A DNA stretch of 64,000 bases from Edaphobacillus lindanitolerans (GCF_900156305.1 NZ_FTPL01000004.1:124001-188000); one strand, 5' to 3'; counted from the first letter of the stretch, positions 10,971 through 21,636 are shown. Numbers and translations are program-made. Notes: generated from the sequence alone by a model not told the origin.

Positions 10971-11780
10971 ATGCCATTTTCTTTAGCGGCGATCGATCCG
11001 GTCGCCTTTTCTCTCGGCCCGATCGAGGTGCGCTGGTACGGCATCCTGATCGCGACCGGCATCATCCTCGCATTCCTCGTCGTCCAGAGGGAAGCGGTGA
11101 AGCGGGGGCTGCATCCCGATTTCATGACGGACCTCCTCATCTGGGCAGTACCGATATCAATCCTCGGGGCACGGGCGTACTACGTCCTGTTCGAGTGGGA
11201 CCTCTACGCGGACCATCCGTCGCGCGTCTTCAAAATCTGGGAAGGGGGCCTCGCCATCCACGGGGCGCTCATCGCCGCCATCATCACGGCGGTGATCTTC
11301 ACCCGGATCCGCGGCGTCTCGTTCTGGAAAGTGGCGGACATCACGGCACCCGGCCTGCTCATCGGCCAGATCCTTGGCCGATGGGGGAACTTCGTGAACC
11401 AGGAAGCGCACGGCGGGCCGGTGTCGGACAAGTTCCTTGAGAACAACATCCTCCCCGACTGGATCATGAACCAGATGACGATCAACGGGGTCACCTATCA
11501 TCCGACGTTCCTCTATGAATCGCTCTGGAACGTGGTCGGGCTCCTCCTCATCCTGTTTGTGCTCCGCCGCATCAATCCCCGCCGGGGCAGCATCTTCCTG
11601 TTCTATATCGCCTGGTATTCCATCGGGCGTTTCTACATCGAAGGCATGCGCACCGACAGCCTCATGTATTTCGGCCTGAAAGCGGCACAGCTCGTCTCGA
11701 TTGCGGGCGTGTTCCTGGCGATCGTCATATACGTCGTCAAACGTTTCGTCCTCAAAGAAGAAGCGCACTATAAGGACTGA
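10971..11780 (+). CDS. lgt: Prolipoprotein diacylglyceryl transferase
   Basis: A membrane enzyme that moves a diacylglyceryl group from phosphatidylglycerol to the lipobox cysteine of prolipoproteins; MetQ at 54656 is one likely substrate. The 269 residues contain about seven membrane segments. The Lgt signature GRWGNFVNQEAHG, with the essential Arg at about 137, is intact, as is the N-terminal RWYG motif. ATG 10971 follows AGGGAAGAAGGGAAACC. It lies between hprK and yvoD in the conserved Bacillus order and is followed at once by a hairpin (11789). Confidence 0.97.
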   Translation: MPFSLAAIDPVAFSLGPIEVRWYGILIATGIILAFLVVQREAVKRGLHPDFMTDLLIWAVPISILGARAYYVLFEWDLYADHPSRVFKIWEGGLAIHGALIAAIITAVIFTRIRGVSFWKVADITAPGLLIGQILGRWGNFVNQEAHGGPVSDKFLENNILPDWIMNQMTINGVTYHPTFLYESLWNVVGLLLILFVLRRINPRRGSIFLFYIAWYSIGRFYIEGMRTDSLMYFGLKAAQLVSIAGVFLAIVIYVVKRFVLKEEAHYKD

Positions 11781-11788
11781 GGGCCAAC

Positions 11789-11818
11789 CGGACGGACCGC
11801 TGCGGCCCGTCCGTTTTC
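11789..11818 (+). terminator. Short intrinsic terminator after lgt
   Basis: The 7-bp stem CGGACGG/CCGTCCG with a GC-rich loop, followed by TTTTCTTT. It is weak to moderate and may allow read-through into yvoD. Confidence 0.55.
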
Positions 11819-11915
11819 TTTGGTCTCCATGTCCATCCAACGCGGCCGTGCGCCGCATCGTTTTACAAAAGATCAACGGTCCCTCACGGTTACCGGTCAG
11901 AAAGTTGGAAAGCAC

Positions 11916-12863
11916 ATGTCATCTGTTCGCAAAGGCTTGTCGTCAGGACTCAGCACCACCTGGACGCTCGGCAAGATCATCTTCCCGATCACGCTTCTCA
12001 TCGTCATTCTCCAGCACACGCCGGTCCTTCCCTGGGTGATCGGGCTGGTGGAGCCGCTCATGGGTCTGTTCGGACTCCGCGGGGAAGCGGCGATCCCGCT
12101 CGTTCTCGGAAATGCACTCAATCTGTACGCCGGCATTGCCGGGATCCTCTCTCTCGACCTGTCGGTGAAAGAAGTCTTTATCCTCGCCGTCATGCTGTCG
12201 TTTTCCCATAACCTGTTCATCGAGTCCGGGGTCGCGATGAAGGTCGGCGTGAAACTGTGGGTCATCCTTCTTGTCCGGTTCGGGCTGGCGGGCGGCTCCG
12301 CAATCCTGATCAACCTGTTCTGGCACGGCGGGGCGGAGACGGCCCGCTACGGATTCGCGCCGGCAGAGGCCGCCGATCCGTCCGGCTGGACAGGCGTCCT
12401 GCTGCTCGGCCTGGAAAAAGCGGGATTCGGCGTGCTTCAGCTCGCGCTCATCGTCATTCCGCTCATGGTGGCCATCCAGTTCCTGAAGGACAGCGGCTGG
12501 ATGCAGAAGATGTCCGACCGGATGGGCCCATTCACGAAGCTGATCGGCGTCCGACCGAATGCGGGCATGACGCTCGTCGCCGGCCTGACGATCGGGCTCG
12601 CCTACGGTGCGGGGGTCATGATCCAGGCGGTCCGCGAAGACGGCGTCAGCCGGAAGGATGCGACACTCGCGTTCATTTTCCTCGTGGCATGCCACGCAGT
12701 CGTGGAAGATACGCTCATCTTCGTGCCGCTTGGCATTCCGGTCTGGCCGCTCCTCCTCATCCGGCTCGTTACTGCGTTCGCGCTGACGATGTTCGTGGCG
12801 AAGATCTGGAACCGGACGGAACAGCCAAAGCAGAAAGGAGTCGTGGTCACACATGGCAGATAA
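11916..12863 (+). CDS. yvoD: YvoD-like nucleoside-recognition (gate) domain membrane protein
   Basis: A 315-residue integral membrane protein with about eight to nine hydrophobic segments, built of two nucleoside-recognition gate domains. The second half repeats the GAGVMIQAV-type motif. The transported or sensed molecule is unknown. I choose ATG 11916 because the following residues (MSSVRKGLSSGLSTTWTLGK) match the family N-terminus. The longer reading from 11820 would begin inside the lgt terminator. Its stop overlaps ppaX by 11 bp, so yvoD, ppaX and yvoF are translationally coupled. Confidence 0.85.
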   Translation: MSSVRKGLSSGLSTTWTLGKIIFPITLLIVILQHTPVLPWVIGLVEPLMGLFGLRGEAAIPLVLGNALNLYAGIAGILSLDLSVKEVFILAVMLSFSHNLFIESGVAMKVGVKLWVILLVRFGLAGGSAILINLFWHGGAETARYGFAPAEAADPSGWTGVLLLGLEKAGFGVLQLALIVIPLMVAIQFLKDSGWMQKMSDRMGPFTKLIGVRPNAGMTLVAGLTIGLAYGAGVMIQAVREDGVSRKDATLAFIFLVACHAVVEDTLIFVPLGIPVWPLLLIRLVTAFALTMFVAKIWNRTEQPKQKGVVVTHGR

Positions 12864-13512
12864 AATCGATACGATCCTGTTCGACTTTGACGGGACCCTT
12901 CTTGATACGAATGAACTGATCCTCCAGACGTTCATGGCCGTGCTCGGCAAGCACTATCCCGGACGGTTTGACCGGGAGGACTGCCTGGCGTTCATGGGGC
13001 CGACACTACGGGAAACGTTTGAGGCGATCGACCCGGAAATGGCGGAAACGCTGATCCTTGAATACCGGGAATGGAACGCCGCGATGCACGATGAAATGGT
13101 GACGGAGTTCCCGGATGTGACGGAGACGCTCCGCCTTCTGAAGGGGAAGGGGATCAAGCTGGCCGTCGTCTCGACGAAGCGCCGTGACGTGCTCGCCCGG
13201 GGCATGAAGCTCATGGACGTGGAAGACGTGTTCGACTGCGTCATCGGGCTTGACGATGTGAGCCGGGCCAAACCGGATCCGGAGCCGCTTCAAAAAGCGA
13301 TGGACATGCTCGGATCAGACCCGGCCCGTACGCTCATGGTCGGCGACAACTATCATGACATCGAGGGCGGCAAGAACGCCGGGACACTCACGGCCGGCGT
13401 TGCCTGGAGTGCGAAGGGCGAGGCGTTCCTTGCAAAGTACGAACCGGACTTCATGCTCCAGGGCATGAAGGATCTTCTCGAAATCGTGGACAGACAGGCG
13501 GAGAACAGATGA
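12853..13512 (+). CDS. ppaX: Pyrophosphatase PpaX (HAD family)
   Basis: A HAD-superfamily phosphatase of 219 residues. The nucleophile motif DFDGT is at 11-15, the cap domain spans about 17-80, a Thr/Ser motif (VVSTKR) is near 110, a lysine in RAKPDPEP near 140, and the acidic motif GDNYHD near 165. In B. subtilis PpaX hydrolyses the pyrophosphate released when HprK phosphorylase acts on P-Ser-HPr, and its presence in the hprK cluster fits this. It overlaps yvoD by 11 bp and yvoF by 4 bp. Confidence 0.93.
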   Translation: MADKIDTILFDFDGTLLDTNELILQTFMAVLGKHYPGRFDREDCLAFMGPTLRETFEAIDPEMAETLILEYREWNAAMHDEMVTEFPDVTETLRLLKGKGIKLAVVSTKRRDVLARGMKLMDVEDVFDCVIGLDDVSRAKPDPEPLQKAMDMLGSDPARTLMVGDNYHDIEGGKNAGTLTAGVAWSAKGEAFLAKYEPDFMLQGMKDLLEIVDRQAENR

Positions 13513-14042
13513 GACGCACCGAGCGGCATCCTGCGAAGGGAGGGGCCAATTCGCTCTGGCACCTTTACAGGACAGTGCCGTTTCTGAAGGTCGCGAAGAA
13601 CTTCGTCTTCATCCAGATCGGGCGGTACACGCCGTCCGTCTCCCTGAAACGCTGGCTGTACAAGACATTCCTCGGGATGAAGCTCGGCGAGCAGGTGTCG
13701 TTTGCGCTCATGGCGATGCCGGACCTCATGTTCCCCGAGCGGATCCAGGTCGGCCGCAACTCGATCATCGGCTACAACACGACGATCCTGGCCCATGAAT
13801 ACCTGATCGGCGAATACCGGGTCGGCGATGTCCTGATCGGCGAAGAGGTCCTGATCGGTGCGAATACGACGATCCTGCCGGGCGTTGAAATCGGGGACGG
13901 AGCGATCATCTCCGCCGCCTCGCTCGTCAACCGGGACATCCCGCCCGGCTGCTTTGCCGGCGGCAATCCCGTGAAGGTCATCTACACGGCCGAACAGATG
14001 GCCGAACGGAAAAACAAAGAAGGCGCACCCCGTCCCGAATGA
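13509..14042 (+). CDS. yvoF: YvoF-like hexapeptide-repeat acyltransferase
   Basis: A 177-residue left-handed beta-helix O-acyl/acetyltransferase. The C-terminal two thirds carry hexapeptide turns (IGYNTT, IGEEVL, IGANTT, IGDGAI) and end in the usual GNPVKVI loop. The N-terminal helical part contains GRYTPSVSLKRWLY. The acceptor is unknown. The ATG overlaps the ppaX stop by 4 bp. The stop codon lies inside the loop of a terminator hairpin at 14024. In B. subtilis the his operon follows yvoF; here it is missing and the TPR gene comes next. Confidence 0.88.
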   Translation: MRRTERHPAKGGANSLWHLYRTVPFLKVAKNFVFIQIGRYTPSVSLKRWLYKTFLGMKLGEQVSFALMAMPDLMFPERIQVGRNSIIGYNTTILAHEYLIGEYRVGDVLIGEEVLIGANTTILPGVEIGDGAIISAASLVNRDIPPGCFAGGNPVKVIYTAEQMAERKNKEGAPRPE

Positions 14043-14055
14043 CGCGGTGCGTTTT
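14024..14055 (+). terminator. Intrinsic terminator overlapping the yvoF stop codon
   Basis: CGCACC (14024-14029) pairs with GGTGCG (14046-14051) and TTTT follows. The loop contains the stop codon. Confidence 0.55.
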
Positions 14056-14236
14056 CTGTTCGATGGGATTCTGAGGCAGGATGGCCCCGTTGTCTGTCCT
14101 GCCCATCCCGGTGCCCTCCCGCCGGCAACTCCCCGAAAAGGGCCCGTCTCCCATTCCTGTGGTATAATGATTTGCTGAAACCTGAATTGACCATGAAGCG
14201 GCCGAAGCGGCTGTTTTTATATCCGGAGGAATCCTC

Positions 14237-15751
14237 TTGAAACATCAACCTCAACGCAACAACAAGAAAATCGTCAACTTCATACCGACCGGGGAGTTCT
14301 ATTACCAGAAGGCGCTGCGGGCGCTGAAGCGCGACGAGACGGAGAAGGCCCACAAGTTCCTCCGGCGCGCGGCCGACCTCAGCCCGGGAGACCCTGACAT
14401 TCTGCTCCAGTATGCGATCCTTGAGCTGGATCTCGGCCGTTTCGAGCATGCCCGCGATCTGCTCATGCAGGCGTATGAATCGGGGCCGGAAGAGCCGGAG
14501 ACCTTCTTTTTCCTGTCGGAAGTCCACGCCCATCTCGGCTATCTTCGCGATGCGGTGAACTATGCCGAGCGCTACCTTGACCGGGCGCCGGAAGGGATGT
14601 ACCGGGAAGATGCGATGGACATCATCGAGTTTGCGGAGACCGAGCTGTACGGCATGCCGGAAGACGAGGAAGGCGACGGCCGGCTCGACTACATCCTCGA
14701 CCGGGGCCGCCGTCTTATGGAGGCAGGGGATTTCCGCGAGGCGATCAACCTGCTGGAAGAAGCGATCGGGGAGCACCCTGATTTCTGGGCGGCTTACAAC
14801 AACCTGGCGCTCGCCTATTTCTACATCGGGGAAACCGAGCAGGCGGAGGCGCTCCTCAATGAAGTGCTCCGCGGGGACAACGGCAACCTCCATGCGCTCT
14901 GCAACTTCGCGGTGTTCTATTACTACAAGCAGGATACCGAGGCGCTGGAACGCATCACTTCCATCCTGCTGAAGATCCGGCCGTTCCTGATCGACCACCG
15001 GTACAAGCTCGGCGCCACGCTCGCGCTCGTCGGACACCATCAGGAAGCATACGGCTGGCTTCGGGGTCTGCAGCGGATCGGATTTGAGGGGGACCCCGGC
15101 TTTTATTTCTGGCTCGCGCACTCCGCTTCGCTGAGCGGAGAGGACAAGGCAGCCGAAGAGGCTTGGGCCATGCTCGTCTCGATGGATCCGTCCAAGGCGG
15201 GGAAAGAACCGTGGCTTCAGGGGGAAGTTTCGGAGACGCTTGAAAATGACCTGCCGTTCATCCTCCCGAGGCTGGATGACTCCGAGGAGGAAGGCGTGCG
15301 CCTGCTCGCCCTGTTCCTGATGGGCAAATCGGCACTCCGCGATGAAATCCTCACGCACCCCGACTGGCCGGATGTCGAAACGATGACGACCGCCGAGAAG
15401 CTCTTCCTTGCGAACGGGCTTGGCCACCGCCTGCCGGGCAACACCGCTGCGGAAGCGATGTACAACCGGGTGTTTGAAGCGACGGGTCTTCTGGCCGAGC
15501 GGCTCGCACCGCTGAAGGAAGAAGACGCACCGCTGCTGGAAATGTGGTTCCTCATCTGCAGCCGGGCGCTTGCGGACGGGTATCTGTTCCGGAACCCGCC
15601 GGCGATCGCGGCAGCGGCGGAATACATGTACCGCTCATCCAAAAATCCGCGCGCGACGAAAAAGGAGACCGCCGCCTCGTACGGGGTTTCCCCGAAGACG
15701 CTGACAAAGTACGTGGGCGACCTGTTCCCCTATCTTCCGTTCCCGGAATAA
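14237..15751 (+). CDS. yvcD: TPR-repeat protein, YvcD-like
   Basis: A 504-residue soluble protein made of tetratricopeptide repeats. Clear helices are ALRALKRDETEKAHKFLRRA (about 28-47), then units near 50-85, 85-115, 165-200 and 200-235. The C-terminal half is more degenerate, ending in a helix-turn-helix-like segment (TKKETAASYGVSPKTLTKYV, about 475-494). Such proteins usually act as scaffolds; no partner is known to me. The start is TTG 14237, 8 bp after CCGGAGGA. A TATAAT at 14163-14168 may be its -10, but the -35 is poor. It precedes trxB, as in B. subtilis. Confidence 0.85.
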   Translation: MKHQPQRNNKKIVNFIPTGEFYYQKALRALKRDETEKAHKFLRRAADLSPGDPDILLQYAILELDLGRFEHARDLLMQAYESGPEEPETFFFLSEVHAHLGYLRDAVNYAERYLDRAPEGMYREDAMDIIEFAETELYGMPEDEEGDGRLDYILDRGRRLMEAGDFREAINLLEEAIGEHPDFWAAYNNLALAYFYIGETEQAEALLNEVLRGDNGNLHALCNFAVFYYYKQDTEALERITSILLKIRPFLIDHRYKLGATLALVGHHQEAYGWLRGLQRIGFEGDPGFYFWLAHSASLSGEDKAAEEAWAMLVSMDPSKAGKEPWLQGEVSETLENDLPFILPRLDDSEEEGVRLLALFLMGKSALRDEILTHPDWPDVETMTTAEKLFLANGLGHRLPGNTAAEAMYNRVFEATGLLAERLAPLKEEDAPLLEMWFLICSRALADGYLFRNPPAIAAAAEYMYRSSKNPRATKKETAASYGVSPKTLTKYVGDLFPYLPFPE

Positions 15752-15794
15752 CAGGCAGAAAAGTTGAAGCCCTGCGGGGAATCGAATAGCATGA

Positions 15795-16790
<996 letters not shown>

Positions 16791-16891
16791 TTTAATCGTT
16801 CCTTAACAGCCCTGTAACAGCTTTGCAACATGGAACGTGTATAGTGAAGAGTGTAAATTGACCCCCCTTTATGATAGCAAGACCTTTTGAA

Positions 16892-16925
16892 GCGGCTCCC
16901 GGCATTCCCGGGGCCGCCTTTTTTT
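16892..16925 (+). terminator. Intrinsic terminator after trxB
   Basis: GCGGC...CCGG paired with CCGGGGCCGC around a short loop, then a run of seven Ts. Confidence 0.85.
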
Positions 16926-17077
16926 GAGCTTATGGGAGCCGGGTAAGCCCGGGCGGCCCGGGCGCCTGGCGCCCGGCTTCTGCGGACAGGCGGGGGAGTG
17001 CCCGTCGCTTTAGTTTGTCTCGGGGTTCCGGTGCATAGTATAATGGAGAGTAGAATGTCTGAAATGGTGGGATGCCG

Positions 17078-17560
17078 ATGCAACGGATTGCGAACCTGCT
17101 CGTCGTGAAAGACGGCAGGGTACTGCTCATGAAAAAGCCGCGCCGCGGATGGTACGTAGCGCCCGGAGGGAAGATGGAACCGGGCGAATCCGTCTATACG
17201 GCGGCCTGCCGGGAATTCACGGAAGAAACCGGCGCCCTCCCGGAGGACGTTCATCTGAAAGGTGTATATACGATGGTGATCCGCGATGACGCGGATGAAC
17301 AAACGCTCGATGAGTGGATGCTCTACACGTTCGTCGCACGCGGCCTGACCGGTGTGCCGGCGGAAGAGACCCGTGAAGGGAAGCTGGAGTGGCATGATGT
17401 TTCGGAGCTGGGGACGCTGCCGATGGCGGAAGGGGACCGGACGAACCTGGAGTTCGCCGCCTCCTCCCCCGGGATGCAATATGGCACATTCACCTACACA
17501 CAGGAATTCAGGCTGATCCGTGAAGAGATCCAGCGTTCAGAAGAAAGGACGGAACCATGA
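17078..17560 (+). CDS. yvcI: NUDIX hydrolase, YvcI-like
   Basis: A 160-residue NUDIX protein that would hydrolyse a nucleoside diphosphate linked to another moiety; the substrate is unknown. The Nudix box (GGKMEPGES, then CREFTEETG) lies at about residues 31-53 with the usual G-x5-E-x7-REUxEExGU spacing. I prefer ATG 17078, which sits 6 bp after GGTGGG; ATG 17072 would have no spacing. The stop overlaps rapZ by 4 bp (ATGA), so the two are coupled. It heads the yvcI-rapZ-yvcK-whiA-crh cluster conserved in Firmicutes. Confidence 0.92.
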   Translation: MQRIANLLVVKDGRVLLMKKPRRGWYVAPGGKMEPGESVYTAACREFTEETGALPEDVHLKGVYTMVIRDDADEQTLDEWMLYTFVARGLTGVPAEETREGKLEWHDVSELGTLPMAEGDRTNLEFAASSPGMQYGTFTYTQEFRLIREEIQRSEERTEP

Positions 17561-18459
17561 TGCAAACGATCGAGAACCATCAGGAAAAGCAGGAGAAGAT
17601 GGAACTTGTCATCATCACCGGTATGTCCGGGGCAGGGAAGACGGTGGCCATCCAGAGCTTTGAAGATCTCGGATTTTACTGCATCGACAATCTTCCGCCG
17701 GAACTTCTGCCGACTTTTCTCAGCCTGCTCGGCAACTCGGACCGCAAGCTCCAGCGGGTGGCGGTCGTCATGGACATGCGGGGCCGGGAATATTTTGATT
17801 CGCTGATCGGGACGCTCGATAATCTGGCGACCCGGGAAAACCTGAACACGCGGATCCTCTTCCTCGATGCGGATGACGGCACGCTCGTCAAACGTTACAA
17901 GGAAACCCGCCGCAAGCATCCGCTCTCCGGAAACGGACTCGTCAGCGACGGCATCCGCCGGGAACGTGAAATGCTGTCCGAGCTGAAGGGCCGGGCACGC
18001 TACATCTTCAATACGACCCATATGCTGCCGAGGCAGCTTCGGGAGAAGATCATGGAGAACTTCTCCACTGCGGGGAAAGGGACGTTCACGGTCAACGTCA
18101 TGTCGTTCGGGTACAAGCACGGGATGCCGATCGACGCGGACATTGCCCTGGACGTCCGTTTTCTCCCGAACCCTTACTATATCGAAGAATTGAAGCCGCT
18201 CACGGGCCTTCAGTCCGAGGTGTCGGACTATGTCCTGAAATGGAGCGATACGCAGGAACTGATCTCGAAGCTCGAAGACCTGTTCCGGTTCCTCATCCCG
18301 CGCTACAAGGAAGAGGGCAAGGCGCAGCTCGTCATCGCGTTCGGCTGCACGGGCGGCCAGCACCGGTCGGTCACGCTCGCCGAATACTTCGCGGAGAAGC
18401 TCAGCTCAGAATACAAGACGTCTGTTTCGCATCGGGACATCAATCATAGAAAGGGCTGA
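17557..18459 (+). CDS. rapZ: RapZ-family nucleotide-binding protein (YvcJ)
   Basis: A P-loop protein of 300 residues that binds ATP/GTP. In enterobacteria RapZ is the RNase E adapter controlling glmS; in Bacillus YvcJ affects competence and its mechanism is less clear. The Walker A GMSGAGKT is at 22-29, the RapZ segment FYCIDNLPP at about 40-48, and the C-terminal [10 protein letters not shown] near 269-278. It overlaps yvcI by 4 bp and precedes yvcK by 4 bp. Confidence 0.96.
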   Translation: MMQTIENHQEKQEKMELVIITGMSGAGKTVAIQSFEDLGFYCIDNLPPELLPTFLSLLGNSDRKLQRVAVVMDMRGREYFDSLIGTLDNLATRENLNTRILFLDADDGTLVKRYKETRRKHPLSGNGLVSDGIRREREMLSELKGRARYIFNTTHMLPRQLREKIMENFSTAGKGTFTVNVMSFGYKHGMPIDADIALDVRFLPNPYYIEELKPLTGLQSEVSDYVLKWSDTQELISKLEDLFRFLIPRYKEEGKAQLVIAFGCTGGQHRSVTLAEYFAEKLSSEYKTSVSHRDINHRKG

Positions 18460-18463
18460 TCCC

Positions 18464-19465
18464 ATGCCCGTAAAACAAGGGGGAAAGCGGATTGTCGCCA
18501 TCGGTGGAGGAACCGGGCTGTCCACGATCCTGCGGGGACTCAAGAAGTATGACGCCGACCTGACGGCCATCGTCACCGTTGCGGATGACGGCGGCAGCTC
18601 GGGCAGGCTGCGCAAAGACCTCCTCATCCCGCCGCCGGGCGATGTCCGAAACGTCATGGCGGCTTTGTCTGATGTGGAGCCGCTTGTGGAAGAGATGTTC
18701 CAGTACCGGTTCGGCAAAGAGGACTCCCTGAACGGTCACTCCCTCGGCAACCTCATGCTTGCGGCCATGACCCACATCACGGGGGACTTTGCGCGGGCGG
18801 TTGCCGAGATGAGCCGGATCCTGAATATCAAGGGCCGGGTCCTGCCGGCCGCCAATCAGGTGATCACGCTCGGGGCTGAGCTGGATGACGGTTCGATCAT
18901 CAACGGGGAATCCAAAATCCCCGCCTACGGCCGCCGGATCCGGCGGGTGTTCCTTCTCCCCGAAGACGCCGAGCCGCTCGAGGAGGCGGTGCGCGCCATC
19001 CGGCTTGCCGACCTGATCGTCATCGGACCGGGTAGCCTGTATACGAGCATCCTGCCCAACCTCCTTGTCCCGGGGATCCGGGATGAGATTTTGAAGGCAA
19101 AAGCCGAAAAGGTGTACATATGCAACATCATGACGCAGCCGGGCGAGACCTATGCCTTCACGGCGGAAGATCATGTCCTTGCCCTGTACGATCATCTCGG
19201 CACATCGTTCCTTGACGGCATCCTTGTCCATGACGGCGGGCAGATGCCCACGATCATCGAGGAGGAATATGAAAAACAGCTTTCCGTGCCTGTGGAGGGC
19301 GATCCGGCAGCCCTCAAGGCCCTTGTCCGGCATGTCGTGTTCAAAGACATCGCCACGACTGTGGACCACCACGTCCGCCATGACGCCGGCAAGGTGGCGG
19401 AATGGCTGATGGCCTATCCGGACAGGCCGGATAAACCGGGCAGCCCCGGCAGCATTCCGGTATGA
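18464..19465 (+). CDS. YvcK/GlmR-type regulator (CofD-like fold)
   Basis: A 333-residue UDP-sugar-binding regulator. In B. subtilis YvcK (also named MgfK or GlmR) is needed for growth on gluconeogenic carbon sources and stimulates GlmS, feeding peptidoglycan synthesis. The glycine-rich GGGTGLST is at about 14-21, VADDGGSSGRLR at about 40-51, and HSLGNL near 87. The ATG follows the rapZ stop by 4 bp. The cluster order rapZ-yvcK-whiA is near-universal in Firmicutes and Actinobacteria. Confidence 0.95.
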   Translation: MPVKQGGKRIVAIGGGTGLSTILRGLKKYDADLTAIVTVADDGGSSGRLRKDLLIPPPGDVRNVMAALSDVEPLVEEMFQYRFGKEDSLNGHSLGNLMLAAMTHITGDFARAVAEMSRILNIKGRVLPAANQVITLGAELDDGSIINGESKIPAYGRRIRRVFLLPEDAEPLEEAVRAIRLADLIVIGPGSLYTSILPNLLVPGIRDEILKAKAEKVYICNIMTQPGETYAFTAEDHVLALYDHLGTSFLDGILVHDGGQMPTIIEEEYEKQLSVPVEGDPAALKALVRHVVFKDIATTVDHHVRHDAGKVAEWLMAYPDRPDKPGSPGSIPV

Positions 19466-19496
19466 TGCGTGTGCTGCGTGAAAGGAGGGGGATCTG

Positions 19497-20441
19497 ATGT
19501 CGTTTGCATCGGATACAAAAAAAGAGCTCACCCAGGTGGAGATGGACGACTGCTGCACGAAGGCCGAACTGGCCGCGTTCATCCAGATGAACGGTGTCCT
19601 GTCGCTGTCCAACCGGCAGATGAGCCTGGATATCCAGACTGAAAATGCAGCCATTGCGCGCCGCATGTACTTAAATATCAAAAAGCTGTATCCTTTCAAA
19701 ATCGAGCTGCTCGTCAGAAAGAAGATGCGGCTGAAGAAGAACAATGTGTACATCTGCCGGATCCGGGAAGGCGCCCGGCAGGTGCTGGAGGAGCTCGGCA
19801 TCTCGGCCGGCATGGCGGGCTCGGGCGGGATTCCGCCCGGGATGGTGCTGGACGACTGCTGCCGGAGAAGCTATCTGCGCGGTGCATTTCTTGCGGGAGG
19901 CTCCGTCAATAACCCTGAAACGTCATCCTACCACCTTGAGATCTTTACGCTCTACGGGGAGCACAGCGAGGCGCTCGTCGGGCTCATGAATGGCTACGGG
20001 CTGAACGCCAAGTCGATCGAGAGAAAAAAGGGCTTCATCGCCTATCTCAAGGAAGCCGAGAAGATCTCCGACTTTCTTAGCCTGATCGGCGCACACGGTG
20101 CGCTGCTCAAGTTCGAGGACGTCCGGATCGTCCGGGACATGCGCAACAGCGTCAACCGGCTCGTCAATTGTGAAACTGCAAATCTGAACAAAACAATCGG
20201 GGCGGCACAGCGCCAGGTGGAGAACATCAAGTTCATCGAGGAAATGATCGGCATCGAAGGATTGCCCGAGCGTCTTCAGGAGATCGCCCGGCTGCGCGTG
20301 GAATATCAGGACATCACGCTCAAGGAGCTCGGTGAAATGGTGTCCGGTCCGGCGATCAGCAAATCCGGTGTCAATCACCGGCTGCGCAAAATTGATGAAA
20401 TTGCGGAGAAGCTAAGAAAGGGCGGAATTTCGCTGAAATGA
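19497..20441 (+). CDS. whiA: DNA-binding protein WhiA
   Basis: A 314-residue protein combining an N-terminal LAGLIDADG-homing-endonuclease-like domain (about 20-195, without nuclease function) and a C-terminal helix-turn-helix (about 255-310, ending in [15 protein letters not shown]). It is a sporulation regulator in Streptomyces and affects cell division and chromosome segregation in Bacillus. The ATG at 19497 is preceded by AAAGGAGGGGG. The region between whiA and crh contains no terminator, so crh is probably co-transcribed. Confidence 0.96.
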   Translation: MSFASDTKKELTQVEMDDCCTKAELAAFIQMNGVLSLSNRQMSLDIQTENAAIARRMYLNIKKLYPFKIELLVRKKMRLKKNNVYICRIREGARQVLEELGISAGMAGSGGIPPGMVLDDCCRRSYLRGAFLAGGSVNNPETSSYHLEIFTLYGEHSEALVGLMNGYGLNAKSIERKKGFIAYLKEAEKISDFLSLIGAHGALLKFEDVRIVRDMRNSVNRLVNCETANLNKTIGAAQRQVENIKFIEEMIGIEGLPERLQEIARLRVEYQDITLKELGEMVSGPAISKSGVNHRLRKIDEIAEKLRKGGISLK

Positions 20442-20521
20442 ATAAAATCTTGTCCTTTTCGCCCTTCTCCGATACGATAAAGGAATAGACAAGCATCGGA
20501 TGATGAAGGAGGATGTCGGCC

Positions 20522-20779
20522 ATGACCGAACGGACACTTGAGGTGAAACTGAAATCCGGGCTGCAGGCGAGACAGGCAGCCTTGTTCGTCCAGGAGGCGA
20601 ACCGGTTCTCTTCGGACATTTACCTGGAGAAGGGAACGAGGAAAGTCAATGCCAAGAGCATCATGGGCATTATGAGCCTGGCGATCGGCAGAGGGGTCGA
20701 GGTGACGCTCAGCGCCGACGGACATGATGAGGAAGAGGCGGTCGAAGCCCTTTCCGGCATCATTGAAGACGAAAACTGA
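20522..20779 (+). CDS. crh: HPr-like catabolite repression protein Crh
   Basis: 85 residues, homologous to HPr but with Gln at position 15 in place of the phosphoryl-accepting His (GLQARQAA), so it cannot serve the PTS. Ser46 (NAKSIMG) is kept, so it can be phosphorylated by HprK and act as CcpA co-repressor. I start at ATG 20522, 9 bp after AAGGAGG (20506-20512). ATG 20513 would directly abut the ribosome binding site. This start also puts Gln15 and Ser46 at their canonical positions. A bidirectional terminator separates it from clpP. Confidence 0.95.
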   Translation: MTERTLEVKLKSGLQARQAALFVQEANRFSSDIYLEKGTRKVNAKSIMGIMSLAIGRGVEVTLSADGHDEEEAVEALSGIIEDEN

Positions 20780-20785
20780 AATGAA

Positions 20786-20814
20786 AAAGACCCGGCCGCT
20801 TCGGCCGGGTCTTT
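20786..20814. terminator. Bidirectional terminator between crh and clpP
   Basis: A 13-bp perfect stem (AAAGACCCGGCCG with its complement) and a 3-base loop, with A-runs before and T-runs after. It can end the convergent crh and clpP transcripts. Confidence 0.9.
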
Positions 20815-20827
20815 CAATTTCCATCGA

Positions 20828-21439
20828 TCACTTTTCTTCTTTTTTATTGTTCGAGATGTCATTGCGCTCAATGATATGGTCGATGAGGCCATATTCTTTT
20901 GCACGCTCGGCAGTCATGAAGTTGTCGCGGTCCGTATCTTTCGAAATGACTTCGATCGGCTGGCCGGTGCGCTCTGCAAGAATCCGGTTCAGCTTTTCGC
21001 GGATGAAGAGGATGTGCTTCGCGGCGATTTCGATCTCGGTCGCCTGGCCCTGTGCGCCGCCGAGCGGCTGGTGGATCATCACTTCTGCGTTCGGGAGGGC
21101 GTAGCGCTTGCCCTCGGTGCCCGCTGCGAGCAGGAACGCACCCATCGAAGCGGCCATGCCGATGCAGATGGTCTGGACATCCGGCTTGATGAACTGCATC
21201 GTGTCGAAGATGGCCATGCCCGCGGAAATGCTGCCGCCCGGGCTGTTGATGTAAATGGAGATGTCCTTCTCCGGATCTTCCGCTTCAAGGAAGAGGAGCT
21301 GGGCAACGATGGAGTTCGCGACATTGTCGTCGATCCCCGAGCCGAGCATGATGATGCGGTCTTTCAGAAGACGCGAATAGATATCATACGCGCGTTCTCC
21401 GCGGTTTGTCTGTTCGATTACAGTAGGTATGAGATTCAT
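20828..21439 (-). CDS. clpP: ATP-dependent Clp protease proteolytic subunit
   Basis: The tetradecameric serine protease core that works with ClpX, ClpC or ClpE. It is 203 residues. The catalytic triad is at canonical positions: Ser98 (GMAASMGA), His123 (MIHQPLGG) and Asp172 (KDTDRDN). The ATG at 21439 follows AAGGAGGAAAAACA. A CtsR box overlapping the -35 (21525-21541) indicates heat- and stress-induced expression. It is convergent with crh. Confidence 0.98.
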   Translation of the reverse strand: MNLIPTVIEQTNRGERAYDIYSRLLKDRIIMLGSGIDDNVANSIVAQLLFLEAEDPEKDISIYINSPGGSISAGMAIFDTMQFIKPDVQTICIGMAASMGAFLLAAGTEGKRYALPNAEVMIHQPLGGAQGQATEIEIAAKHILFIREKLNRILAERTGQPIEVISKDTDRDNFMTAERAKEYGLIDHIIERNDISNNKKEEK

Positions 21440-21510
21440 TGTTTTTCCTCCTTCAGAGTGGATTGGCTAAACGCTGCACTGGAACACTATACCCCATCAG
21501 CTGTGACTTT

Positions 21511-21541
21511 ATCATACACAAGTTGGTCAATGAAGGTCAAA
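21511..21541 (-). promoter_or_regulatory. clpP promoter with CtsR operator
   Basis: On the minus strand the promoter is TTGACC (21540-21535), 18 bp, TATGAT (21516-21511). Plus-strand bases 21525-21541 read GGTCAAT GAA GGTCAAA, one mismatch from the CtsR tandem heptamer RGTCAAA-NAN-RGTCAAA. The operator overlaps the -35, the usual position for repression by CtsR. Confidence 0.85.
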
Positions 21542-21573
21542 TAGGATGCTTTCCGAAAAAGTTAAAAATGGGG

Positions 21574-21602
21574 TTGCACGATTCCGGGATGCTGTGTATA
21601 AT
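21574..21602 (+). promoter_or_regulatory. Promoter of the tRNA-Arg gene
   Basis: TTGCAC (21574-21579), 17 bp, TATAAT (21597-21602), with the tRNA starting 34 bp downstream. Confidence 0.75.
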
Positions 21603-21636
21603 AAAAAATGTCGTCCGGCATGGACGGTTACAAAAT

